Assembly (NCBI GenBank): GCA_900540865.1
Contig: UQHH01000017.1
Coordinates: forward strand, 1 to 43,146
Length of the DNA: 43,146 nt
Direction: 5' to 3'
Source: an uncultured Oscillospiraceae bacterium
GTDB lineage: Bacteria; Bacillota; Clostridia; Oscillospirales; Acutalibacteraceae
Under the pieces are notes generated by a model. The model was not told the DNA's origin. It ran no database searches and saw only the letters and a list, made by a program, of their open reading frames with translations. This document shows, in pieces, positions 5,912 to 13,291 of this stretch. Numbering within the stretch: position 1 is the first letter of the stretch; the number at the start of each line of letters is the position of its first letter. The position numbers and the translations under genes were made by a program.

Positions 5912-6166
5912 TCACTTGTTTTTGCTTAAAAGCTCTTCAAGGGCAAGCGCAAGCTGGTCGGGACAGGACGTCGCCCTCATGCCGCAGCGTATGCCCTTGC
6001 AGCGCTCGATAACGTCCTTTGCTTCCATTCCCCTGACGAGCGCTCCGATTCCCTTTCCGTTGCCATTACAGCCGCCTTCAAAACGAACCGATACTATTTT
6101 TGTCCCGTCAAGTTCTATTTCAATTTGTCTTGAGCAGGTTCCCTTTGTGCGGTATGTCGTTTTCAT
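5912..6166 (-). CDS. TSCPD domain protein
   Basis: The 84-residue protein contains the C-terminal TSCPDQLALALEEL motif and spaced cysteines (CSRQ, GGCNGNGKG, CKGIRCG) of the small TSCPD family (TIGR03905-like). The same domain occurs in some ribonucleotide reductases, where it is thought to bind metal; the stand-alone form has no established function. ATG at 6166 lies 3 bases beyond the stop of the PHP gene, so the two are co-transcribed. The length is typical for the stand-alone family. Confidence 0.88.
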   Translation of the reverse strand: MKTTYRTKGTCSRQIEIELDGTKIVSVRFEGGCNGNGKGIGALVRGMEAKDVIERCKGIRCGMRATSCPDQLALALEELLSKNK

Positions 6167-6169
6167 TAC

Positions 6170-7018
6170 TTACACCGCCTTTGCTTTTTGCAGAATCTGT
6201 TTTCTGCGCTTCAGCTTTAAAAGCTGGTCGTCAGGCGTCAGACAGGTGCCCAATGGATTCACGGCGCTGGAACAGGCACCGTGGAAATCCGTTCCGCCGG
6301 TCATCACCAAATCGTATTCCTTCGCAATCTTTGAAAGCACCTCCGGGTCATCCTCCCGTGCTCTCGGGTAAAAGCATTCCACGCCGTCGAGCCCCTTCTG
6401 CGCAAGCTCCAAAAGCAGTTCATAGGAATCATATACAGCGGGGTGGGCGAGCACCGCAACGCCGCCCGCCTCATGAATTAAATCCAGCACCTCGAAAACG
6501 TCCGGATAATCGATTTGTGTCCTCGCAATTCCAATTCTGCTGTTAAAGAGCTTCTGGTAAAGCGCGCCAAATATTTTATCGGCGTAGCCCGCGTCGACGA
6601 GCGCCTGCATAATATGCTGTTTATAGATGGTTGTACTGCCCTGTGCCCGCTTCGCGACCATCTCAGGCGTAATGGGATACATCCGCATAATCTTTTGCAG
6701 TGAAAGTGTAACGGCCTTCCGGCGGTTCTCAAGCGTTCTGTTTAAAAGCCCCTCGAGCCGCGCGGGATGTTCACAGAGATAGCAAAGCATATGTACGAGC
6801 CTTCCACGTTTAAAATCCCATGCGGAAATTTCAGCGCCGAGAATAACCTCCACGCCATGGCGCTCTCCTATGATTTTCGCGCGCGTTGCGCCGGCAAACG
6901 TGTCGTGGTCGGTCACCGCAATCGTATGTAGTCCCTTGCGCTTAGCAATCGCAATCAGCTCGTCTATTCCAACCGAGCCGTCAGATATTCTTGTATGACA
7001 ATGTAAATCCGCAGACAA
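6170..7018 (-). CDS. PHP domain phosphoesterase
   Basis: The 282-residue protein carries the PHP metal motifs in order: DLHCHTRISDGS (residues 4-15), TDHDTF, HPAVYD and GTDFHG near the C terminus. Related stand-alone PHP proteins hydrolyse nucleoside 3',5'-bisphosphates or short RNA 5' ends; which applies here is not decided. The start is TTG at 7018, chosen because GGGGAGGAAA lies just ahead and no ATG fits. It is the first gene of a two-gene unit with the TSCPD protein. A GC-rich hairpin (7043-7067) lies in its leader. Confidence 0.88.
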   Translation of the reverse strand: MSADLHCHTRISDGSVGIDELIAIAKRKGLHTIAVTDHDTFAGATRAKIIGERHGVEVILGAEISAWDFKRGRLVHMLCYLCEHPARLEGLLNRTLENRRKAVTLSLQKIMRMYPITPEMVAKRAQGSTTIYKQHIMQALVDAGYADKIFGALYQKLFNSRIGIARTQIDYPDVFEVLDLIHEAGGVAVLAHPAVYDSYELLLELAQKGLDGVECFYPRAREDDPEVLSKIAKEYDLVMTGGTDFHGACSSAVNPLGTCLTPDDQLLKLKRRKQILQKAKAV

Positions 7019-7042
7019 AAAAATTTCCTCCCCAAAATAGCC

Positions 7043-7067
7043 CTCCGGCCGTTTTTGTAGGCCGGAG
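7043..7067 (-). other. GC-rich hairpin in the PHP gene leader
   Basis: CTCCGGCC and GGCCGGAG form a perfect 8-bp stem with a 9-base loop, just upstream of the PHP gene's ribosome site. It has no T-run on the minus strand, so it is not a clear terminator; a 5' stabiliser or translation control is possible. Confidence 0.5.
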
Positions 7068-7140
7068 TCCCCCCAGCGGAGGATGTCCGGCGCTCTTTAC
7101 GCAATGTGACAAAAAGAAATAAATTTTGCGAAAAGCCTAT

Positions 7141-7167
7141 AAAAAACGGATAGAGCGAACTCTATCC
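7141..7167 (-). terminator. Terminator of tRNA-Gly
   Basis: GGATAGAG-TTCG-CTCTATCC on the minus strand is a perfect 8-bp stem with a tetraloop, followed by GTTTTTT, 14 bases past the tRNA 3' end. Confidence 0.93.
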
Positions 7168-7180
7168 TCTCAAAAGCATA

Positions 7181-7256
7181 TGGAGCGGATGACGAGACTC
7201 GAACTCGCTACATTCACCTTGGGAAGGTGACGCTCTACCGGGTGAGCTACATCCGC
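7181..7256 (-). tRNA. tRNA-Gly (anticodon CCC)
   Basis: The 76-base gene starts GCGGATG, pairs with CATCCGC, then T and an encoded CCA. The anticodon stem TCACC/GGTGA encloses TTCCCAA, giving anticodon CCC for GGG codons. The D and T arms are intact (GTTCGAGTC). Confidence 0.95.
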
Positions 7257-7280
7257 ACAGCAACCAAAACTCTAAGAATT

Positions 7281-7309
7281 ATTATAATCCTTTCAATATC
7301 GCAAGTCAA
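7281..7309 (-). promoter_or_regulatory. Promoter of tRNA-Gly
   Basis: TTGACT (7309-7304), 17 bases and TATAAT (7286-7281) lie about 25 bases ahead of the tRNA. Confidence 0.9.
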
Positions 7310-7335
7310 TATAAATTTTTCTCCGTGGTACTCAA

Positions 7336-7373
7336 GTTACCGGCAGCGGGCGGTTTGCTCCGCCGCCGGTAAC
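7336..7373 (-). other. Strong hairpin after the helicase loader gene
   Basis: GTTACCGGC-GCGG and its complement form a long GC-rich stem just past the gene's stop codon. It lacks a T-run on the minus strand, so it may stabilise the mRNA 3' end or terminate weakly before the tRNA-Gly promoter. Confidence 0.55.
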
Positions 7374-7384
7374 TATATTTATTC

Positions 7385-8392
7385 CTATAACGTCTTTTTG
7401 TTCAGCCGTTCTTTTTTAATAAGCACACGCACATCGTTCCCAATAAAATCGAGCCGCTGGCAGCTGCCGCTTATGCGCGAAACAAAGCGCTCGGAATAAT
7501 ATTTTTCCATTTCCTTCAGCGAAAGGTTCGTGCTGATGATTGTCGGCTTTCCCGCGGTAAGGCGGGAGTTGAATACGTTGTAAACCGCGCCGCTCGTAAA
7601 CTGCGTGATAAATTCGGTGCCGAGGTCGTCCAGTATCAGAAGGTCACAGTCAAGCAAAGCTTCTCTTACCCCACCGTTCTTATCGTCTGTGTTTCTCGAA
7701 AATTGCTCTTTTTCAAGCGCTTGGACCACGTCGGGCGCGCTGCAGTAAACAACGCCAAAGCCCATATTTGTCACTTCGTTCGCAATAGCGAGTGCCAGAT
7801 GAGTTTTGCCAAGCCCTGTTGCGCCGCAGAAAACGAGGCTGTCGCTTTGGGCGGTAAATTCTCTAGCGTACTTTTTACAGTAGTTGAATATCTGCGTCAC
7901 GCGCCTTCTTGGGGAAGGCCCGCCGTCTATGCGTTCATCCGAATAATATTCAAGAGAAAAGGTTTCAAAGCTTGAAAGCGACAGCGGGGACAGGCGGTTG
8001 AGCTTATCAAACGCCTTTTCCCGAAGCAGGTTTTCCATACAGGAGCACCGTTTACCGTCGACGTTGCCCCTGTCTTCACAGGTCTTGCAGTAAAAATTCG
8101 GCTGAAGATAATCCTCCGGCACACCGGCGCGCTCAAAAATGCCGCGCAGCTCTTTCTGCTGGGCAAGGTTTGCCTCTTTTAGCTTTAAGAGCTCTTCCTT
8201 TACATCCGCGCCGCCTACGACCGCCTTTCCCGCTTTTACACCCGTCTGCAAAAGCAAGCGTTCCAGCTCGAGAGCACGCGGGAATTTTTCGTAGAAGCGC
8301 GCACTTCTTTCGTCCGCTTTGCGCAGTGCTTCCATGCGGCGGCGCTGCATTTCATCCTCCGCCGCCAGGTAGACATCTCTGCTGTAGCCCAT
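7385..8392 (-). CDS. dnaI: DnaI/DnaC-type replicative helicase loader
   Basis: The 335-residue protein has an N-terminal helical region, a zinc-binding stretch with Cys at 102, 105, 116 and 118, and an AAA+ module with Walker A GATGLGKT (190-197) and Walker B LLILDD (251-256). This order matches B. subtilis DnaI, which loads the replicative helicase at origins and restart sites; IstB transposition helpers share the AAA+ part but not the zinc region. It follows a DnaD-domain gene by 40 bases on the same strand, the usual primosome pairing. No transposase is nearby, arguing against IstB. Confidence 0.88.
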   Translation of the reverse strand: MGYSRDVYLAAEDEMQRRRMEALRKADERSARFYEKFPRALELERLLLQTGVKAGKAVVGGADVKEELLKLKEANLAQQKELRGIFERAGVPEDYLQPNFYCKTCEDRGNVDGKRCSCMENLLREKAFDKLNRLSPLSLSSFETFSLEYYSDERIDGGPSPRRRVTQIFNYCKKYAREFTAQSDSLVFCGATGLGKTHLALAIANEVTNMGFGVVYCSAPDVVQALEKEQFSRNTDDKNGGVREALLDCDLLILDDLGTEFITQFTSGAVYNVFNSRLTAGKPTIISTNLSLKEMEKYYSERFVSRISGSCQRLDFIGNDVRVLIKKERLNKKTL

Positions 8393-8432
8393 ACCTTAAG
8401 CCACCGTCCTTCTTATATGTAGTAAAAGCCTG

Positions 8433-9449
8433 TCAGTCGTCGAACATGCTCAGGCTTTCAAGTTCATCGATATCATACGAAGTCCCGCGCTTTTGCGCCG
8501 GCTCCTTTTTCTTGGGTTTCTTCGCGTTTTCCACATCCTGCGGCGCCATAATACCCGCACCATACCACCGCTTAATGATACCGTCGATATATTTCAAATT
8601 GTATTCTCCCTTTGTATCGACGCACGTTTCGTACGCAAGTCGGAGCATATCCTCCTGGTACTTCCATTCGTTTACCCAGCGTCCGGCGCACTCGAGCTGC
8701 GTTTTGGTCGGAGAACCCGCGCTGTTGAGCCCGAATATCCTGCTGACCTTTCTCCAGGCGTCCTTTGTACCCGCAATTGCCCTAAGCTTTTCCTCCGCCT
8801 TCTCCACGGAATCGATGTCCTCGCTGGCCCAGTCCGCGCCAACGCGCTCAATATAGCGCATCGCGGTTTTTCCCTCACCTACCGCGTACTGTAAAATCAT
8901 CAAAATTACATCTACCGGCAGCCCGTCGTCCTCATGGAGCATTAAAAGCGTGGCACTGTCGCCGCCTGATAAGGGCTTACCTAAAATCACCTGTGCCTCC
9001 TCCATCAGGAAGGATAGCTCCCCGCATTCGCTCAGCCGTTTGGCGACATAAGCGGAATCAGGCTTTTGCGGGCGGGATAGCGCGCGCGGCTTTTTCTTTT
9101 CCGCAGGGGCATTTTCCTGTTGAACCAGCGGCTGCCTACTAGTTTTGGCCTCTTCCTCCGCTGATTGCTCAATTTCTTTCCTTTGTCCCTGGGCAGGTAC
9201 TAAGCCCTGCGGCATTTCGCAGAGCAGCCCCGCGTTTACCCAGAACTGAATATAATCGCCGATATCGGACGGATGTACCGAAAGCGCCTGCGCCATCTCT
9301 TCCGCGGTATACTGGCTCCCCGCGTTGCGCAGAAGCCACAACAGCACCTTGAGCTGCTTTTCCGTCGCCAGCCTGATATATTTGTCCACGACGTCGTTCG
9401 GTACGGCAAACACGCCGTTCCACGCGCCTAAATTGATGTTGATTCCCAT
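8433..9449 (-). CDS. DnaD domain primosome protein
   Basis: The 338-residue protein has an N-terminal winged-helix region (VDKYIRLATEKQLKVLLWLL, EEMAQALSVHPSDIGDYIQFW), a charged Gln/Glu/Lys linker (about 95-150), and C-terminal DnaD-like repeats with YEFxV-like elements near the end (CVDTKGEYNLKYIDGIIKRWY). DnaD/DnaB-type proteins remodel DNA for helicase loading. ATG at 9449 is used because AGGAG lies about 6 bases ahead; an in-frame ATG at 9473 has no ribosome site and lies beside a TATAAT. It precedes the helicase loader gene, supporting a joint role. Confidence 0.88.
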   Translation of the reverse strand: MGININLGAWNGVFAVPNDVVDKYIRLATEKQLKVLLWLLRNAGSQYTAEEMAQALSVHPSDIGDYIQFWVNAGLLCEMPQGLVPAQGQRKEIEQSAEEEAKTSRQPLVQQENAPAEKKKPRALSRPQKPDSAYVAKRLSECGELSFLMEEAQVILGKPLSGGDSATLLMLHEDDGLPVDVILMILQYAVGEGKTAMRYIERVGADWASEDIDSVEKAEEKLRAIAGTKDAWRKVSRIFGLNSAGSPTKTQLECAGRWVNEWKYQEDMLRLAYETCVDTKGEYNLKYIDGIIKRWYGAGIMAPQDVENAKKPKKKEPAQKRGTSYDIDELESLSMFDD

Positions 9450-9547
9450 AAAGCTCCTACTTCCATCCCACATGGATTATACTGAAACGATTATAGCATA
9501 AAAAGCGGAAATACACCATAGGCTATTCAAATTTGACGGCCTGATAC

Positions 9548-9585
9548 AAAAAAGGCGCGGCTCTTTTTTGAGCCTGCGCCTTTTT
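9548..9585 (-). terminator. Terminator after ackA
   Basis: AAAAAGGCGCAGGCTC and GAGCCGCGCCTTTTTT form a long stem around a 6-base A/T loop, with a T tract on both strands. It lies about 65 bases past the ackA stop. Confidence 0.85.
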
Positions 9586-9652
9586 ACTGTTAAAAACTGC
9601 AAAAATTTAATACCCGGCCCTCAGCGGTTAACGCAGAACTGGCCTTTTCTGT

Positions 9653-10864
9653 TTATTGGTGCTCTTTTACTATCTGCTCTGTATCCCTTGCGATGACCAG
9701 CTCTTCGTTGGTCGGGATGACGTATACCTTGATTTTGCTGCCAGGCTTGCTGATTAAGCCCTCGTGGCCCTTAATCGCCGCGTTGTTCTTTTCCTTATCG
9801 ACCTCAACGCCGAGGCACGCAAGGCTTTCTCCGATTGCTTCCCTGTGGTGCGGCTGGTTTTCACCGAGGCCCGCCGTAAAGACAATGGCGTCGCAGCCGC
9901 CAAGCGCAACGTAATAGCTGCCGATGAACTTGCTGATTTCATAGCGGAGCATCTCGTGCGCGAGCTTGCAGCGGTCGTTGCCCTCGATTACGCCCTTCGT
10001 AACGTCCCTGTCGTCGCTCGAAACGCCGGAAATACCGAGCAATCCGGATTTTTTGTTCAGCATATCGCTCATTTGAGCGGGCGACATGCTTTCCTTTTCC
10101 GCAAGGAACGTAACGACCGACGGGTCGAGCGTGCCGGTGCGCGTTCCCATCATAAAGCCGTCGAGCGGGGTAAGGCCCATACTCGTGTCGATAACCTTGC
10201 CTTCGTCTACCGCCGCGATGGATGAGCCGTTGCCCAGATGACAGGTGATGATTTTTAGGTTCTTAATATCCTCGCCCATAAGCTCAGCACAGCGCGCGCT
10301 GACATAACGGTGCGAGGTGCCGTGGAACCCGTAACGGCGGATTTTATATTTTTCATAATATTCATAAGGGATAGGGTACATATACGCTTTTCTCGGCATG
10401 GTGGAGTGGAACGCCGTGTCAAACACGACGACCTCCGGCACTTCCCTGCCGAACACGTCGACGCACGCCCTGATTGCCTGCACATGCGCCTTATTATGGA
10501 GCGGCGCGAGCGGAATCAGGCTTTCAATTCCCTCAATTACCTTGTCGTCCACCAAAACGCTCTTGCTGAACAGCGCGCCGCCCTGAACGATACGGTGGCC
10601 GATAGCGCTGACTTCCTTCAAATCTTTGATAACGCCTACCTCAGAATCCGTAAGCGCGTCCTTTACCTGCATGAACGCCGCCGTGTGGTCCGGCATGGCA
10701 ACCTTAACCTCCCTACGCCTTCCGTCGGACGTTTTATGCCCGATTAAGCTGCCTTCCATCCCGATTCTTTCACAGTTCCCCTTTGCGAGTACTTTCTCGT
10801 CATCCATATCAAAAAGCTGATATTTCAGCGAGGAGCTTCCCGCATTGATTACCAAAATCTTCAT
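9653..10864 (-). CDS. ackA: Acetate kinase
   Basis: The 403-residue protein shows the acetokinase hallmarks: NAGSSSLKYQLF at the N terminus, the GFHGTSH motif, ITCHLGNGSS, MGTRTGTLDP, and FTAGLGENQ near the C terminus. Length is normal. It makes ATP from acetyl phosphate, the last step of acetate fermentation, and works with phosphotransacetylase, which is not in the window. ATG at 10864 has AGGAGGAGAGCA ahead. The divergent gap to tmcAL holds the 15-base palindrome TACTATTATATAGTA (near 10899), which overlaps the likely -10. It fits metabolically with the pfl operon further right. Confidence 0.97.
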   Translation of the reverse strand: MKILVINAGSSSLKYQLFDMDDEKVLAKGNCERIGMEGSLIGHKTSDGRRREVKVAMPDHTAAFMQVKDALTDSEVGVIKDLKEVSAIGHRIVQGGALFSKSVLVDDKVIEGIESLIPLAPLHNKAHVQAIRACVDVFGREVPEVVVFDTAFHSTMPRKAYMYPIPYEYYEKYKIRRYGFHGTSHRYVSARCAELMGEDIKNLKIITCHLGNGSSIAAVDEGKVIDTSMGLTPLDGFMMGTRTGTLDPSVVTFLAEKESMSPAQMSDMLNKKSGLLGISGVSSDDRDVTKGVIEGNDRCKLAHEMLRYEISKFIGSYYVALGGCDAIVFTAGLGENQPHHREAIGESLACLGVEVDKEKNNAAIKGHEGLISKPGSKIKVYVIPTNEELVIARDTEQIVKEHQ

Positions 10865-10984
10865 TGCTCTCCTCCTATATATTGCTTTTGACTTCTACAA
10901 TACTATATAATAGTACAAAGCGGCGGCAAATTCAACCATTTTAAGCGCCGTTACACAACTTTTACAGGGAAAAAAGGTGCTTTT

Positions 10985-12187
10985 ATGAAGGTCTTTGCCG
11001 TTATCAGCGAATTTAACCCGTTCCATAACGGGCACCGGTATTTGTTTGAGCAGCTCCGCCTAGCCGGGGCGACGCATATCGCTGCCATAATGAGCGGTTC
11101 GTTCGTTCAGCGCGGGGAGCCTGCCGTCCTTTCCAAATACACGCGGGCAAAATGCGCGCTGCTCGGCGGCGCCGACCTCGTGGTAGAGCTGCCCGCGGTG
11201 TGGGCGTCGTCAAGCGCGCAAAGCTTCGCCTTTGGGGGCGCAAGCCTTGCCGACGCGCTGGGCTGTGTAGATACGCTGGCCTTCGGCAGCGAATGCGGCG
11301 ATACCCTAAAGCTTTGCGCGGCGGAACGCCTGATTCACGGCGGCTCGTGCTCCAAAGAGATAAAAGAAAAACTGGCACAGGGCAAAAGTTATGCGCGCGC
11401 CGTCTGTGAAGCTTCGGCGGCTGCCGCGCCTGAGCTTGAAAGCATACTGCGGCACCCAAACAACACGCTCGGGATTGAATACATCCACGCGCTCGAGACG
11501 CTTTCTTCCAACATCCGCCCCTTTACCGTCAGGCGGTCAGGCGTGGCCCACGACAGCGGGAAAACGTCCGGCAATATTGCAAGCGCCTCCCACATACGCA
11601 GACTGCTTCTGGAAAAGGATAACAAAGCCTTTGCTTTTATGCCGGAATGCTGCATCGCGCCGGTGCGGGAGGAAATCGCAAACGGCAGAGTATCCGATAT
11701 AAACCGCCTTGAACGCGCCATACTTTACCAGCTGCGCTGTATGGAGCGCGAGGATTTTTTGAACCTTCCTGATGTAACCGAAGGGCTTGAAAACAGAATT
11801 TATGATGCAGTACGGCAGCACACGACGCTCTCCGATATCATTATGGGCGTGAAAACGAAGCGGTATACCTACGCGCGCATTCGCCGAATTATCATAAACG
11901 CCTTTTTGGGTATTTCCTCTGAATATCAGGACTTGCCTGTTCCCTACCTGCGCATTCTCGGCCTGGGCGAAGGCGGCGCGCAGATACTTAAAAAAGCAAA
12001 AGAAACAGCAAAGCTGCCGGTCGTCATAAAGACAACCGACAGCCTATCTAGATTGAATGGAGGCCAAAAGGATATTCTTGCGCTCGACCTGCGCGCTACA
12101 GATTTACAGGCACTCTCGTTTTTAAATATCGCTCCCTGCGGCGAGGATTATTATACCTCCCCCGTCAGGGCCCATCATGTGCCGTAA
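10985..12187 (+). CDS. tmcAL: tRNA(Met) cytidine acetate ligase (YlbM family)
   Basis: The 400-residue protein begins with a nucleotidyltransferase fold, NPFHNGHRYLFEQ, containing the HxGH signature, followed by the MSGSFVQRGEPA stretch conserved in YlbM. TmcAL activates acetate with ATP and makes N4-acetylcytidine at the wobble base of elongator tRNA-Met. Length matches the family (about 390-415). It is divergent from ackA; both use acetate, a link that is suggestive only. Its last 13 bases overlap the convergent gene at 12175. Confidence 0.93.
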   Translation: MKVFAVISEFNPFHNGHRYLFEQLRLAGATHIAAIMSGSFVQRGEPAVLSKYTRAKCALLGGADLVVELPAVWASSSAQSFAFGGASLADALGCVDTLAFGSECGDTLKLCAAERLIHGGSCSKEIKEKLAQGKSYARAVCEASAAAAPELESILRHPNNTLGIEYIHALETLSSNIRPFTVRRSGVAHDSGKTSGNIASASHIRRLLLEKDNKAFAFMPECCIAPVREEIANGRVSDINRLERAILYQLRCMEREDFLNLPDVTEGLENRIYDAVRQHTTLSDIIMGVKTKRYTYARIRRIIINAFLGISSEYQDLPVPYLRILGLGEGGAQILKKAKETAKLPVVIKTTDSLSRLNGGQKDILALDLRATDLQALSFLNIAPCGEDYYTSPVRAHHVP

Positions 12188-12633
12188 ACCCTAGCGTTTT
12201 CCGTCAGCTGGAAAATAGAGAGATGCAGCTCCTCCGCTTCTATATGGGAAGCGCACAATACGCTGTAGCAGACGCCGCCGCTTTCAAAGATAATTCTTCT
12301 GTAATTGACGTCCAGAAAATCAATATCCTTGAACTCGATGTCGAACGGCTGCAGCCGGATTGGATGCCCTTCTACGCCCGCCAGCCCTTTGATATGCGAG
12401 CGGTAAATCAGTACTTCGCATTTTGAACGAATCATCGCTACAATGAAGAAAGCCAAAGAGCCCAGCGCCAATACAATCAGAAATAAAAGCTTTTTAACCC
12501 CATCCTCCTGCATAAGCGCACCGGCTGCCGCCAAATAGACGGCCGTCCCTGCAGACGCAAAAAAGAGCACAGCGAAAAAAACAAGCAGCGCTTTTAGATT
12601 CGAGCTGGATTTGAGCATATACTCTGTATCCAA
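12175..12633 (-). CDS. Small membrane protein, unrecognised
   Basis: The roughly 152-residue protein has two N-terminal membrane segments (about residues 14-38 and 46-66) and a soluble C-terminal half rich in beta-type sequence (LIYRSHIKGLAG to the end), an arrangement like bacterial PH-domain membrane proteins. I do not recognise a family with confidence. The start is uncertain: TTG at 12633 sits properly behind GAGGTG, GTG at 12642 lies inside that ribosome site, and ATG at 12618 is possible. It ends convergently inside the 3' end of tmcAL. Confidence 0.7.
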   Translation of the reverse strand: MDTEYMLKSSSNLKALLVFFAVLFFASAGTAVYLAAAGALMQEDGVKKLLFLIVLALGSLAFFIVAMIRSKCEVLIYRSHIKGLAGVEGHPIRLQPFDIEFKDIDFLDVNYRRIIFESGGVCYSVLCASHIEAEELHLSIFQLTENARVYGT

Positions 12634-12668
12634 AAAAATCACCTCTTCCGGAGTATCATAACTTGGAA

Positions 12669-12697
12669 CAACATCTTGTAGAGGTCAACATCTTATA
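12669..12697. repeat. Direct repeat CAACATCTTRTA, 17-base period
   Basis: CAACATCTTGTA (12669-12680) recurs as CAACATCTTATA (12686-12697). The pair lies in the divergent gap between the membrane protein gene and the XRE regulator, where an operator for the regulator would be expected. Confidence 0.5.
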
Positions 12698-12793
12698 AAG
12701 TGACAAAAATTCACAAATATTTTAACCTATTTCAGATTAAAAAGCAAGTTCATAACGCAAATTATTATATGCTATATTATGAGGTGATTCATA

Positions 12794-13036
12794 ATGTTTA
12801 AGCGTATACGAAATTTGCGAGAAGACCAAGACAAAAGCCAAACCGAACTTGCCGCAATGCTGGAAATGTCCCAGACCGGATATTCCAAATACGAAACGGG
12901 AGAAAACGACATCCCCACCGCCGTATTGATTAAGCTTGCAAAAATTTATGAAACAAGCGTGGATTATATACTCGGCCTGACTGACGAGCGTAAGCCCTAT
13001 CCCCCCGCAAAGAAGGAACCCGGGCCATCGATTTAG
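12794..13036 (+). CDS. XRE-family helix-turn-helix regulator
   Basis: The 80-residue protein is a nearly minimal Cro/CI-type HTH domain: FKRIRNLREDQDKSQTELAAMLEMSQTGYSKYETGEN, then PTAVLIKLAKIYETSVDYILGLTD. This form is common as a stand-alone repressor in Clostridia. ATG at 12794 has GAGGTGATT ahead. A short Pro/Lys tail (KPYPPAKKEPGPS) follows the domain. Its target is unknown; the direct repeat upstream is a candidate site. Confidence 0.9.
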   Translation: MFKRIRNLREDQDKSQTELAAMLEMSQTGYSKYETGENDIPTAVLIKLAKIYETSVDYILGLTDERKPYPPAKKEPGPSI

Positions 13037-13250
13037 CGGAACGCAAAACACTTGTTGTTTAGATAAAACATGTAAATAACTACAGATTAAAAGGTCTAAA
13101 AATAATACAGCATCTCTTTACTATTTTTATTTTACCACATCCTTACGAAAAAATCTATTACATATTTGTTATAATTCGCATTATTTTAATAATTTTCAAA
13201 AAAATTTAAAATATAATTGCGTAAAAGCACGTAAATTATTTCAAATGAAT

Positions 13251-13286
13251 GAAGCCTCCGGTCCAGCATGCTGAACCGGAGGCTTC
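13251..13286 (-). terminator. Large hairpin after clpC
   Basis: GAAGCCTCCGGT-C-CAGCA pairs with TGCTG-A-ACCGGAGGCTTC over 18 bp with one mismatch, immediately past the clpC stop. The T-run is on the plus-strand side (GCTTTTT), so on the minus strand it is a weak terminator or a 3' stabiliser. Confidence 0.65.
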
Positions 13287-13291
13287 GCTTT

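Noticed and set aside
7385..8392. IstB transposition helper
   Set aside because: The zinc-binding region and the neighbouring DnaD gene fit a DnaI-type helicase loader, and no transposase is adjacent.
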